DNA of 64,000 bases from the NCBI RefSeq assembly GCF_000582685.1, contig NZ_KK073768.1:2035316-2099315 (forward strand). The letters run 5' to 3'. Source of the DNA: [Scytonema hofmanni] UTEX 2349. GTDB taxonomy: Bacteria > Cyanobacteriota > Cyanobacteriia > Cyanobacteriales > Nostocaceae. The position numbers and the translations under genes were made by a program. The notes under the pieces were generated by a model. The model did not search any database. It was not told the origin of the DNA and was given only the letters and a program-made list of their open reading frames with translations. Position 1 is the stretch's first letter, and every line of letters begins with the position of its first letter. Shown here in pieces: positions 43,523 through 52,428 of this stretch.

Positions 43523-44317
43523 ATGTCAGAAAATCCCAATCAACCAAGAGAATATGATGCTGTACTTGGCGGAAAAAATATTCCCTCACTAGAAGGTGCA
43601 GTAGTTTTAGGTGGTATTGAAGGTGTAAAATTACGGTTGAAGAATGCAGACCCAAAGGTGAGAATTGCAGGACTTTGGCAAGCTTTGAATTATGGAGAAC
43701 AGGGCTTAGATTTAGTAATTCAGGCTTTAAATAATGAGTTTGTAGAAGTACAAAAACAGGCTTATTTGCTGTTAAATACTCGCACAGAAACAAGGGTTCA
43801 ACAGGTTTTAATAGAGTCCGATGTACATTTAAGACTAGGAGGAATAACAGACTACACCCGCTTGCGTGACTTCCTCGCAGATGGGAAGTGGAGAGAAGCG
43901 GATAAGGAAACATGGCGAGTGATGTTCGCGGTTGCGAAACGGCAAAAAGAACGTTGGTTGCGTGAAGAAGATATTCAGAACTTCCCTTGTGAAGACCTCC
44001 GCACTATTGACGATTTGTGGGTCAAATACAGTAATGGACATTTTGGCTTTTCTGTTCAACAGCGTATTTTTCACAGCTTGGGGGTAACACGAGAGTCTAA
44101 CTATAAAATTTGGGGAGAGTTTGGTTTACAGATAGGATGGATGCCACGACACTTATGGTTGTATTACAGAGAGATTAGTTTTGATATAAAAGCACCAAAA
44201 GGACACCTCCCTGCTTCTATTGATATTTGCTATAAACCTTACTCTGGTGGATCTGATTATGAGAAAGCATACTTTGTCGCTTTTATTTCATCAAGACTTG
44301 TAAATTGTGACATTTAA
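43523..44317 (+). CDS. YDAVLGG-module protein with C-terminal GUN4 domain
   Basis: 264 residues from ATG 43523 (MSENPNQPREYDAVLGG); the frame is open upstream through the end of the preceding gene, but this start matches its paralogues. Shared module about 1-105 (AVVLGGIEGVKLRLKNADPK, QALNYGEQGLDLVIQAL), GUN4 domain about 115-255 (TRLRDFLADGKWREADKETW, EEDIQNFPCEDLRTIDDLWV, GHFGFSVQQRIFHSLGV, KAPKGHLP). No WD40 part, unlike 40419-41756. Convergent with ycf35; a 33-bp palindrome lies between. Confidence 0.85.
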   Translation: MSENPNQPREYDAVLGGKNIPSLEGAVVLGGIEGVKLRLKNADPKVRIAGLWQALNYGEQGLDLVIQALNNEFVEVQKQAYLLLNTRTETRVQQVLIESDVHLRLGGITDYTRLRDFLADGKWREADKETWRVMFAVAKRQKERWLREEDIQNFPCEDLRTIDDLWVKYSNGHFGFSVQQRIFHSLGVTRESNYKIWGEFGLQIGWMPRHLWLYYREISFDIKAPKGHLPASIDICYKPYSGGSDYEKAYFVAFISSRLVNCDI

Positions 44318-44463
44318 AGCTTAAAGATAATTATTAATATTTATCAATAAATAATTTCTCACCCAAAATTAATAACAAAATACCTTTGTGTTATGCTTGC
44401 GATTTTGCGCGAAAAAAATCAACTAATTCACCATTCAGACTTGTAAGAATTGCCAGTAGCTTC

Positions 44464-44496
44464 AGATCCCCGACTTCTTCAAGAAGTCGGGGATCT
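44464..44496. terminator. 33-bp palindrome between convergent genes
   Basis: AGATCCCCGACTTCTT, one base, then the exact reverse complement. It lies between the convergent GUN4 gene and ycf35 and could terminate both, with ttgttt on one side; it may equally be a dispersed repeat that I have seen in Nostoc-type genomes. Confidence 0.55.
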
Positions 44497-44513
44497 TGTT
44501 TATCACAATATAA

Positions 44514-44888
44514 TTACACCCAACGTCCTACAACTACTCGCACGGTTCCATCTGCTAAAACTTCTTCATCCTCCACATTAAAACCTTGTTCTTGCACTGT
44601 TGCCATCAAGGTTTTATGAGCATATTTTTGGCTGATGGAGTTAACAAACTGCTGTTGATGAATTTTTGCTCCCCAAAAGTCTGCAACTATTTCGTAATTT
44701 TCACCACTGCGGCGAAAACCTAAATCATAACCATTGTTCTGGCGAATTACATACTCGGCTTGAGTCGTATCGCCTTGATATCCGCGTACATTCGTGTTGC
44801 ATTCAACTTGATAGTTTAATTCTTGCAACACTTGATGCAGAATTTCACCGTGTTTGATTTGGACTTTGATAGTTGTGAAATGAGACAT
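44514..44888 (-). CDS. ycf35: Ycf35 (DUF1257) protein
   Basis: 124 residues from ATG 44888 (MSHFTTIKVQIKHGEILHQV), which matches the conserved N-terminus; the frame extends 18 codons upstream without support. Other motifs: AEYVIRQNNGYDLGFRRSGE, YEIVADFWGA and ISQKYAHKTLMATVQEQGF. DUF1257/Ycf35 is conserved in cyanobacteria and some plastids, function unknown. It is 68 bp downstream of the Ycf46 gene on the same strand, so an operon is likely. Confidence 0.92.
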   Translation of the reverse strand: MSHFTTIKVQIKHGEILHQVLQELNYQVECNTNVRGYQGDTTQAEYVIRQNNGYDLGFRRSGENYEIVADFWGAKIHQQQFVNSISQKYAHKTLMATVQEQGFNVEDEEVLADGTVRVVVGRWV

Positions 44889-44956
44889 AATACCAATTTT
44901 GGATTTGAGATTCTGGATTAAAAAACGAGGCGCAAGAAACACATAGTTTTTCTATT

Positions 44957-46594
44957 TTAATCGACTTCTAAAGGACCTATTCCTTGTTCGGTTGAGTATT
45001 GTTTTAATTCTTCTACCAACAGCACATCATTGGAGGCGGTTCTGGCACCGGCTTGTGCTGCCCATTGCTTTAATGCTTCAATTTGTTCATGTGCGATCGC
45101 AGCTAGTGGCACTGTCTGCGCTACAGCCTGCAAAATATCCTCTGTATTAAAGTCTCGGCGCTGTCCCTCAACTCTCGTGGAAAATGCTTGGTGCATGGCA
45201 TCAACGATTACCTGCTCAATTTCCGCACCGCTAAAATTGAGACTCTGTTTGGCTAACAAAGCTAAGTTAAATTCTCGCAGCCGATTGGGGCGTAACCGTT
45301 GCAAATGCACTTTAAAAATCTCTTGGCGTTCGGCTTCTGTAGGTAAATTCAAAAAGAAAATTTCATCAAATCTTCCTTTTCGCAACAACTCGGCTGGTAA
45401 TATTTTGACATTATTTGCCGTGGCGACAATAAACACACTCGCGGTTTTCTCCTGCATCCAGGTAATCAAACTGCCAAATACGCGGCGCGATGTCCCCGAA
45501 TCTCCGTCAATGTTACTGGTAATATTGCCAAAGGCTTTATCGATTTCATCAATCCACAAAACGCACGGTGCCATTGCTTCAGTTAACTGAATCATTTGGC
45601 GCACGCGGCTTTCACTTTCGCCGACAATCCCACCAAATAAACGCCCAGAATCTAATCTTAATAAAGGTAAGCGCCATTCATGGGCAATTGTCTTCGCTGA
45701 AAGAGATTTACCTGTTCCCTGAATGCCCACAAGTAACATCCCTTTGGGATTAGGAATACCGTAGCGTCTGGCTTCTTCGGTAAAAGCATCTTGGCGCATT
45801 AGTACCCACTGTTTGAGTTGATCTAATCCACCAACTCGTTTGAGTGATTCTTGGGGTGTGAAAAATTCTAAAATCCCAGTTTGGCGGATTGCTTGCTTTT
45901 TCTCTTCTAATACGCCGTCAATGTCAGACTCATTTACTTGCTGTTTAGCAGCTAAAGCTTTTGCCAACACTCTAGAAATCCGGGTGCGACTTAAACCCTG
46001 ACAGGCTTTAACTAACTGTTCCCGCGCTAAACCAGAAACATTTAATTTATCTGGTACTACCAACTGTTGGATTAAATTATCTATTTCGCCAACGCTAGGT
46101 AAGGGAAAATCCACTACTGTCACTTCTTGCAGTAACTCGTCAGGAAGTTCTAAAGTATGGCTAGTGGTGATGATAATTTTACGCGATCGCTTTAACTCCC
46201 GCGTCAAGTTTCGCAACTCCCGCACAATTGGGGCATTTTTCTCAGTAGTCGGATTTTTTACAAATGGATGCAAATCCCTCAGTACAAACATCGCAGGTGT
46301 TTGGGCATCAGCTTTGCCAATTCGCCCTAACGCTGCCATCACCGAACCCTTATCTGCACCATTGTCACTCCAACCCCGGACAATATCCCAAAATAAAAGC
46401 TGTCGTTTGGGGACAGAACGTGATGCAACTTGCAGCAGCACTTCTTCCACAGGTTCTTCTTCTACAGAAATCACATACAGTAAGGGATACCGTGCCCGAA
46501 TCATCAAATCAAGTTGCTCTACTAGGGAGACATATTGCTGATTCTCGCTGCTATGAGTTGAATCTCCTTTTCCATGTTGATGAAAATTGCTCAT
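44957..46594 (-). CDS. ycf46: Ycf46-type AAA+ ATPase
   Basis: 545 residues from ATG 46594 (MSNFHQHGKGD); an upstream frame extension of 39 codons is repeat-like. N-terminal part: LVEQLDLMIRARYPLLYVIS and VEEVLLQVASRSVP. AAA module with Walker A GIQGTGKSLSAKTIA (about 288), Walker B CVLWIDEIDKAFG (about 340), sensor region FIVATANNVKILPAELLRKG and the arginine-containing RFDEIFFLNLP. Ycf46 is plastid- and cyanobacteria-conserved and has been linked to inorganic-carbon use in Synechocystis, as I recall. Part of an operon with ycf35. Confidence 0.92.
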   Translation of the reverse strand: MSNFHQHGKGDSTHSSENQQYVSLVEQLDLMIRARYPLLYVISVEEEPVEEVLLQVASRSVPKRQLLFWDIVRGWSDNGADKGSVMAALGRIGKADAQTPAMFVLRDLHPFVKNPTTEKNAPIVRELRNLTRELKRSRKIIITTSHTLELPDELLQEVTVVDFPLPSVGEIDNLIQQLVVPDKLNVSGLAREQLVKACQGLSRTRISRVLAKALAAKQQVNESDIDGVLEEKKQAIRQTGILEFFTPQESLKRVGGLDQLKQWVLMRQDAFTEEARRYGIPNPKGMLLVGIQGTGKSLSAKTIAHEWRLPLLRLDSGRLFGGIVGESESRVRQMIQLTEAMAPCVLWIDEIDKAFGNITSNIDGDSGTSRRVFGSLITWMQEKTASVFIVATANNVKILPAELLRKGRFDEIFFLNLPTEAERQEIFKVHLQRLRPNRLREFNLALLAKQSLNFSGAEIEQVIVDAMHQAFSTRVEGQRRDFNTEDILQAVAQTVPLAAIAHEQIEALKQWAAQAGARTASNDVLLVEELKQYSTEQGIGPLEVD

Positions 46595-46795
46595 CAAAAT
46601 ATAAAAATTAAGGGCACTGACTGTTAGATTAGGTGATGTCAGCCTGCAATCGCGGTTTGAATCTAGAATCCCCCGAATGCGCTTTGCTAAATTCGGGGGA
46701 GTAACTTGCAAGTCCGCGTTGTCTTGCTGTGGATATAATTTAACTAAGTATTTTGGGATATGTCCATATTAGCCTAAAATTCTACACGGGGAGCC

Positions 46796-46855
46796 CAACG
46801 GGAGAGCCAGTCCCCCATCGTGACGGAGACCGCCAAGACGGGGGCTGGTCTCACC
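46796..46855. repeat. GC-rich nested element (third copy, CTCACC end)
   Basis: About 60 bp: caacgggagagccagtcccc ... gggggctggtctcacc, with a CCAGTCCCCC/GGGGGCTGG dyad and the GACGG..ACCG spacing of the copies at 259-313 and 30473-30526. It lies between gggagcccaacg and cgttgcgtgcgccc, which look like the two halves of another palindrome. Confidence 0.5.
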
Positions 46856-46898
46856 GTTGCGTGCGCCCATGATTCACTATTAGCTGAGGATTTTTACT

Positions 46899-47417
46899 GT
46901 GGACTTATCCCGTATTCCTGCCCAACCAAAACCGGGTCTAATCAACGTTCTGATTGAAATTCCTGGTGGAAGTAAAAACAAATACGAATTTGACAAAGAC
47001 TTACAAGCTTTCGCCTTAGACAGGGTACTTTATTCCTCGGTACAATATCCCTATGACTATGGTTTTGTACCCAACACGTTGGCTGATGATGGCGATCCCC
47101 TGGATGGTATGGTCATAATCGACGAGCCAACCTTTCCAGGGTGTGTCATTGCAGCAAGACCGATTGGAATGTTAGAGATGATTGACGGTGGCGATCGCGA
47201 TGAAAAAATTCTTTGTGTACCAGACAAAGATCCACGCTACAAAGATATCAGATCCATCAAAGACCTACCATCACACCGATTGGAGGAAATTGCCGAATTT
47301 TTCCGCAGTTATAAAAATTTGGAAAAAAAGGTGACAGAAATTCGCGGTTGGCTAGATGTTGACCAGGTTATGCCTTTAGTAGAAAAGTGCATCAAAGCTG
47401 GTAGCGAAAAAGGTTGA
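46899..47417 (+). CDS. ppa: Inorganic pyrophosphatase
   Basis: 172-residue cytoplasmic family-I pyrophosphatase, hydrolysing PPi to drive biosynthesis. Motifs: IPGGSKNKYEFDKDLQAFAL, YPYDYGFVPNTLADDGDPLD (metal-binding aspartates), MVIIDEPTFPGCVI and DGGDRDEKILCVPDKDPRY. GTG start with GAGG ten bases upstream. Followed by an intrinsic terminator. Confidence 0.97.
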   Translation: MDLSRIPAQPKPGLINVLIEIPGGSKNKYEFDKDLQAFALDRVLYSSVQYPYDYGFVPNTLADDGDPLDGMVIIDEPTFPGCVIAARPIGMLEMIDGGDRDEKILCVPDKDPRYKDIRSIKDLPSHRLEEIAEFFRSYKNLEKKVTEIRGWLDVDQVMPLVEKCIKAGSEKG

Positions 47418-47483
47418 GATTCGGATTCAGAAACTACCTGAACAAATTTTCAATCATAGTCAAGAAGTCAGAAGGCAACGCAA

Positions 47484-47527
47484 TGTGGCAGGGTGAGTAG
47501 GGTTTCTTACTGCCACAAGCATTTTTT
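47484..47527 (+). terminator. Intrinsic terminator after ppa
   Basis: Stem TGTGGCAG (47484-47491) with CTGCCACA (47510-47517), then agcatttttt. It lies 66 bp after the ppa stop codon; loop of 18 bases. Confidence 0.65.
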
Positions 47528-47666
47528 GTCCAGGCTCTATACTATGAGCAGGGGGGTGCAAGCGATCGCCCTATTTCATCCCCCAAAGGAGCGTAACATA
47601 TTATGCTGACTCCTGAATTCTGAATTCTTTCTTGATAGCTCAATTATTGCAAAACCCCTAAAAGCA

Positions 47667-48050
47667 ATGCAGCGCACGCTCCTTTTGGCAAAAATTCACA
47701 ATTGCACCCTGACGGGAGCGAATATCAATTACGTCGGTAGTATCAGCATCGACCAAATTTTGTTAGATAAATCTGGCATTTTACCCTACGAGCAGGTGCA
47801 AGTAGTGAATGTTGCCAATGGTGAGCGTTTTATTACTTATGCGATCCCCGCTCCAGCCAACTCAGGAGTAATTGAATTAAATGGAGCTGCGGCACGTCTA
47901 GGCATGATCGGCGATCGCTTGATTATAATGGCTTACGGGCAGTTCACCACAGAAGAGTTAAAAAGTTACTCTCCTACGGTTGTGATTGTAGATGAAAAAA
48001 ACCGACTCTCCCAAGTGCGGCACTACGATGACCTGCTCAGTGAAGTCTAG
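47667..48050 (+). CDS. panD: Aspartate 1-decarboxylase
   Basis: 127-residue pyruvoyl enzyme making beta-alanine for pantothenate and CoA. The self-cleavage site is Gly-Ser in YVGSISIDQIL (about residue 24-25), and GERFITYAIPAPANSGVIEL and LNGAAARLGMIGDRLIIMAY are typical. The proenzyme length is normal. ATG start. The next gene starts 11 bases after the stop. Confidence 0.97.
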   Translation: MQRTLLLAKIHNCTLTGANINYVGSISIDQILLDKSGILPYEQVQVVNVANGERFITYAIPAPANSGVIELNGAAARLGMIGDRLIIMAYGQFTTEELKSYSPTVVIVDEKNRLSQVRHYDDLLSEV

Positions 48051-48061
48051 TTATAAGCAAA

Positions 48062-48952
48062 ATGTCAAATACTGAGTTGCCAGCTTCCCACAATATCAAA
48101 GAAATTACTTCGCCCAACGATCCCGTTGGGGAATTTATTGTACGATTCTGGGGTGTACGGGGTTTAATAGCCACCCCCAGCAGCAATACCAGTCGCTATG
48201 GTGGTAATACTGCTTGTGTAGAAATGCGCGTAGCTGGAAAACGCTTGATTTTTGATGGTGGTACAGGTTTACGCATCCTGGGAAGAAGTTGGCTAGAGTT
48301 CCAAAGTCCACTAATAGCGCATTTATTTTTTACCAACTCTCAATCAAATCGCATTCAAGGCTTTCCTTTTTTTGCTCCTGCATTTGTTGGAGAAAATTGC
48401 TTTCATATTTACGGTACAGCTGCCTCAAATGGTGCTTCGATTAAGCAGTCTCTATGCGATCAAATGCTGCAACCGCATTTTCCTTATCCTTTGCAAGTGA
48501 TGCAAGCAGACTTGCAGTTTAAGAACTTGACTTCAGGTAGTCAGGTAACTTTAGATGATGTAACAATTAAAACTGCATTGATCAATCAAAATCAGCGATC
48601 GGCAGGATACCGAGTTTCCTGGAAGAATTACAGCGTTGCCTACATGACAGATTTGTATCAGGGTGCCGACGAAATCGAGCAAGTATGTATTAGAGAGCTA
48701 ATTGAAGGAGTAGATTTGCTCATAGCTAATGCTACATACACTCCCCCAACAGCTCACAATCATGAATCACCTGATTTCCTTTGGAAAACTGCGGTGAATT
48801 TAGCTGATCGTGCTGGTGCAAAACAGTTAGTCATCTCTCATCATCACCCAGACGATCATGATGATTTTCTCGACTCTGTGCAAACTGAAGTTCAAAATGC
48901 TTTTCCTCAAGCATTACTAGCGCGTGAAGGGTTAATTTTACCTGTTGTGTGA
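48062..48952 (+). CDS. MBL-fold protein lacking the N-terminal metal motif
   Basis: 296 residues of the metallo-beta-lactamase fold: FIVRFWGVRGLIATPSS, SNTSRYGGNTACVEMRV, LIFDGGTGLRILG. Where active members have HxHxDH-x-x-G, this protein reads FFTNSQSNRIQGFPFF, so all the metal-binding histidines of that motif are gone. A later cluster SHHHPDDHDDFLD and VAYMTDLYQGADEI are kept. It may be a pseudo-enzyme with a structural or regulatory role. Co-transcribed with panD (11-bp spacing). Confidence 0.83.
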   Translation: MSNTELPASHNIKEITSPNDPVGEFIVRFWGVRGLIATPSSNTSRYGGNTACVEMRVAGKRLIFDGGTGLRILGRSWLEFQSPLIAHLFFTNSQSNRIQGFPFFAPAFVGENCFHIYGTAASNGASIKQSLCDQMLQPHFPYPLQVMQADLQFKNLTSGSQVTLDDVTIKTALINQNQRSAGYRVSWKNYSVAYMTDLYQGADEIEQVCIRELIEGVDLLIANATYTPPTAHNHESPDFLWKTAVNLADRAGAKQLVISHHHPDDHDDFLDSVQTEVQNAFPQALLAREGLILPVV

Positions 48953-49438
48953 GAAAATTAAACAGATGATTAGACTTTCACTTTGTAAATCAAATAATCT
49001 ATCCCACATTCTCCAGGTGCGATCGCACTCCAACTCTGCTTCGGAGTGCGGTTCGTTATCAAATCTTGTTTAAGGAGCGATCGCACCTAAACCGCTATAT
49101 TTAGCAACTATTTTAATCAAGCCTTAAATTATACCATAGAATAGGCATCTTCATTAAAAAACGCAATTTATGTATGCAAGAAATAACTTTTTAACCAAGG
49201 TGGAATTAAATGGTTTTAAAGTTTTTGTTATACATGGTATTCTAATAACAAAAAAAATTGCAACCTTCCCGGAAAGCAACTCTATCGATGTGTTGTTAAT
49301 CATGACAAAACCATTTGTCGATGATTCATTGTCGCCAACAGTTGATACACACAGAGGCAAAGATGTCAATATGTGATATCAACAGCCTAAGTAAATACTG
49401 CAACAAAAATTTTTATAATCTGAAAACTTGGAAAAATT

Positions 49439-50974
49439 ATGGAAACCATTGGTAATTTTGGTGTAGTCTCAACCCACGAGGCATCTAAAAGCATCGAGGT
49501 TGTTCCTCTGGGGGTGAATTTTAAGTTTTTTAATAATTGGAGAAACTTCTCTAGCGTTGCTGCAATGCATTTTTTGTTTGTAGCACTAACTATAGGTGTT
49601 TTGAGTATAGCTGAACAAGCTATGGCACTTCAGAAGTTAGGAAGTAGGGGTAATGATGTTACAAGCACCCAGAGGTGTTTGAAAAAGTTAGGCTACTTTA
49701 ACGGTCCTGTGACGGGCAATTTTGCTTCCTTGACTCAAAAGGCTGTAATCGGATTTCAGCGAGCGAATAGACTATCTGCCGATGGAGTTGTGGGTATCAG
49801 CACGCTAGCATCGCTCCAACAGGCATGTCAAGCGAGAAATTCTGGTGGTACTATTATCGGCGATTTGCGGCTAGGTAGTCGGGGTGATAGCGTCTCCAAG
49901 TTGCAACAAGATTTACGCGAATTAGGTTACTTTAACGGTCGAGTCGATAGCTATTTTGGTTCAGATACTCAGCAAGCAGTCATTAAATTCCAGCAAGCTT
50001 CCAGATTGCGTGCTGATGGTATTGTCGGTTCTAGAACCAAACAAGCAATACTTGTCAGACGTGATGAAGGTAAAGGTGATGGCGACTATCCTGTTCTTTC
50101 TGAAAATAGTAATGGTTCAGCCGTAACCAGACTACAACAGTTATTGAAACAGAGGGGTTATTTTACTCCTAATCCCACCGGTTACTTTGGATCGATTACC
50201 AAAAATGCTGTGATTGCATTTCAACGCAATTCCGGTTTACCTGCTAATGGCGTGGCAAATCGCCAAACTTGGGACGCATTAGTGAGAACTTCTCAAGAAC
50301 CAAATCCACCAGGAGTCAGTCTCTCTACTGACCAAATCAGAGAGCTGCAACAGCGTTTGCGGGATCTGGGCTATTTTAACACCAATCCAACTGGTAATGT
50401 AAGTCCGCTGACCATAGATGCTTTGCGTCGATTCCAACAAGATTATAGGCTTTATGCCGATGGAATTGCCGACAGTCAAATACTCGAAGCTGTACGTAGA
50501 GCTTGGGAAGATAGATATGCTAATCAAAATGAACCCAACAGAAATTATATCTCTGTAGGTGACAGTGGAGAAAATGTCAAAGCACTGCAACAGCGTTTAA
50601 CGCAGTTAGGCTACTATAATGGTTATCCTGACGGTTATTTCAGCGAATACACCAGATCGTCTATAATTACATTCCAGCAAAATTATCAACTTAAACCGAC
50701 TGGGATTGTCGATTTACAAACTTGGCAGGTGTTAGGGTTAAATGGTTCCCCAGTAGCGAATCGTCCTAATAATAATCGCTATGTCGTAGTAGTGCCGATT
50801 TACAATAACGATACTCTTAATATAGTACGTCAGTATGTACCTAATGCTTTCCCCGCTGAATCGAGATTGGGTAATTATGTGAATGCGGGGTCATTTAGCG
50901 ATCGCACTCAAGCAGAACAGCGTTCTAGAGAATTGCGATCGCGTGGTTTAGATGCACGGGTAGATTACTTATAA
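49439..50974 (+). CDS. Peptidoglycan-binding repeat protein with SPOR-like tail
   Basis: 511 residues. A membrane or signal segment (about 43-67: FSSVAAMHFLFVALTIGVLS), then five PG_binding_1 repeats (about 70-130, 145-205, 222-285, 300-360, 375-435), each with an RLQ/LQQ..LRxLGYFN...FG..T..AV..FQ..NGL pattern (e.g. LGYFNGRVDSYFGSDTQQAV). The C-terminus (VVVVPIYNNDTLNIVRQYVP, YVNAGSFSDRTQAEQRSREL) resembles a SPOR domain, which also binds denuded peptidoglycan. Periplasmic cell-wall role likely. The 486-bp spacer before it (48953-49438) shows no gene I trust. Confidence 0.88.
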   Translation: METIGNFGVVSTHEASKSIEVVPLGVNFKFFNNWRNFSSVAAMHFLFVALTIGVLSIAEQAMALQKLGSRGNDVTSTQRCLKKLGYFNGPVTGNFASLTQKAVIGFQRANRLSADGVVGISTLASLQQACQARNSGGTIIGDLRLGSRGDSVSKLQQDLRELGYFNGRVDSYFGSDTQQAVIKFQQASRLRADGIVGSRTKQAILVRRDEGKGDGDYPVLSENSNGSAVTRLQQLLKQRGYFTPNPTGYFGSITKNAVIAFQRNSGLPANGVANRQTWDALVRTSQEPNPPGVSLSTDQIRELQQRLRDLGYFNTNPTGNVSPLTIDALRRFQQDYRLYADGIADSQILEAVRRAWEDRYANQNEPNRNYISVGDSGENVKALQQRLTQLGYYNGYPDGYFSEYTRSSIITFQQNYQLKPTGIVDLQTWQVLGLNGSPVANRPNNNRYVVVVPIYNNDTLNIVRQYVPNAFPAESRLGNYVNAGSFSDRTQAEQRSRELRSRGLDARVDYL

Positions 50975-50997
50975 AAGTCCGGCAAATCACACATATT

Positions 50998-51026
50998 GTA
51001 GAGACGTTCCGTCGGAACGTCTTTAC
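50998..51026. repeat. gtagagac palindrome (core ttccgtcggaa)
   Basis: 29-bp family palindrome gtagagacgttccg...aacgtctttac in the spacer between the peptidoglycan-binding gene and the DUF6932 gene. Confidence 0.7.
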
Positions 51027-51222
51027 GATGGTAGATAGGTTTTTATTAGTGTTAATTAAACGGACATTACATCGTTTATAGTGTCATAACTGAAGGCGAT
51101 CGCATAACCAAAAATAACCCTAATGCAAAGCTTCGCATTGCCAAAGGAACAAAGATACGCCCAATTTTAGTTATGGTAGGCTACGCATACCGGATAATTA
51201 ATATGTGTTACGGTGTGGGAAA

Positions 51223-51675
51223 GTGATTCCAGAATTTGATGAAAATGGTAATTTACCACCAGGAGTGCATTTTTGTGAATGGGAGGAATTTCAAGAAAGA
51301 TTTGGTATTAATTTAACTAGACAGCGCATGATCAATGGTCTAGAACTAGCAATGACACAGTTAAAAGCAGCAGGATGTACAAAAATTTATATTGATGGTA
51401 GTTTTGTTACCAATAAACTAAAACCTGGTGATTTTGATGCTTGCTGGGAAGATAGTGGAGTTGATATAGATTATTTGGAATCAATTGCTCCTACTTTATG
51501 TAATTTTGCACTGCAACGTGCCGAACAAAAAAGCAAGTATAAGGGTGAAATTTTTCCTGCAAATTACCCAGCGAATGATTCAGGTAGCGCATACATAGAT
51601 TTTTTTCAATTTGATACTAGAACGAATACGCGCAAGGGTATTATTGCTATCGATTTACAAAGGTGGAAGCAATGA
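51223..51675 (+). CDS. DUF6932-like protein (nucleotidyltransferase-like)
   Basis: 150 residues from GTG 51223 (MIPEFDENGNLPPGVHFCEW); a GTG six codons upstream (51205) is the alternative. IYIDGSFVTNKLKPGDFDAC resembles the GS...PxDxD core of minimal nucleotidyltransferases, and AYIDFFQFDTRTNTRKGIIA closes the domain. It overlaps the downstream XRE gene (ATGA), a toxin-antitoxin-like arrangement. Whether the catalytic site is complete is unclear. Confidence 0.72.
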   Translation: MIPEFDENGNLPPGVHFCEWEEFQERFGINLTRQRMINGLELAMTQLKAAGCTKIYIDGSFVTNKLKPGDFDACWEDSGVDIDYLESIAPTLCNFALQRAEQKSKYKGEIFPANYPANDSGSAYIDFFQFDTRTNTRKGIIAIDLQRWKQ

Positions 51676-52178
51676 TGATAAAAAATGAGCAACAATATCA
51701 AAAGACTAAAGAATGGTTGCGGCGATTTGAAGACTCTGTGGCTGAATTTGATAGCAATGAAGAGTTAAAAACTGACCTGAAGCGTTGGAAATTACATCGA
51801 GATTCTTATCAGAGTCAAATTGATGAGTTAAAAGCAGAAATTGCTGAATATGAAAGGCTGATTAATTGTGATAATTATCAACCAATAAAAATTAAAATTG
51901 GGAGTTTCAATAAGCTAGGAGATGCTTTAATTAAAGCGCGAATAGCGGCAAAAATGAACCAGCAAGAACTAGCAGAAATATTGAAAACTGATGAACAAAG
52001 GGTTAAGGAATACGAGGAAACTGATTATCAATGTGCGAGTTTTGGAGAAATTCTGGAAGTTTGTACAGCTTTGGGGTTGGAATTTGAAAGTGCTGTTGTG
52101 CGGGTAGATTTTCAGGAAATAGAAGCTGTTAAAAAAACTGTGCAGAAGTGGAGAAAAGAAAAAATTAATGTAAAATAG
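51672..52178 (+). CDS. XRE-type HTH protein, partner of DUF6932
   Basis: 168 residues from ATG 51672, which overlaps the preceding stop as ATGA; GGAAG lies just upstream. An N-terminal coiled region (about 10-70: KTKEWLRRFEDSVAEF, KAEIAEYERLI) and a C-terminal helix-turn-helix (about 80-150: LGDALIKARIAAKMNQQELA, EILKTDEQRVKEYEETDYQC). Likely a DNA-binding regulator or antitoxin of the pair. Confidence 0.8.
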   Translation: MMIKNEQQYQKTKEWLRRFEDSVAEFDSNEELKTDLKRWKLHRDSYQSQIDELKAEIAEYERLINCDNYQPIKIKIGSFNKLGDALIKARIAAKMNQQELAEILKTDEQRVKEYEETDYQCASFGEILEVCTALGLEFESAVVRVDFQEIEAVKKTVQKWRKEKINVK

Positions 52179-52291
52179 TTGACGGAAGGCAACTATAACT
52201 ACCCTGTCACAAAACTACGGAATAACATCGCACTTCATCTCAAACCGAAACGCGATCGCATAACCACAATAACCCTAAAAATGCGATCGCT

Positions 52292-52389
52292 AATAGACAT
52301 CGACCGCTATGCTTATTATGCGTTGCCCGAAACCCTTGTAGAGACCTAGCATTGCTACGTCTCTACGTCTTTTCTGGAGATGTCTAATG
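52292..52389. repeat. MITE-like element (AATAGACAT/ATGTCTAAT ends), single copy
   Basis: Single copy related to the 93-bp unit at 18429: ctattatgcgttgcccg, aaacccttg, a gtagagac palindrome with core ctagca/tgctac (52338-52366), cgtcttttct, ends agatgtctaat. It lies in the spacer 52179-52428. Confidence 0.75.
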
Positions 52390-52428
52390 AAGAGTGAGCT
52401 AAAGCACGGTACTCGATAAGGGGTAGGA

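Noticed and set aside
49170..49376. Plus-strand frame of 68 codons before the peptidoglycan-binding gene
   Set aside because: No ribosome site or family pattern; overlaps an equally long frame on the other strand.
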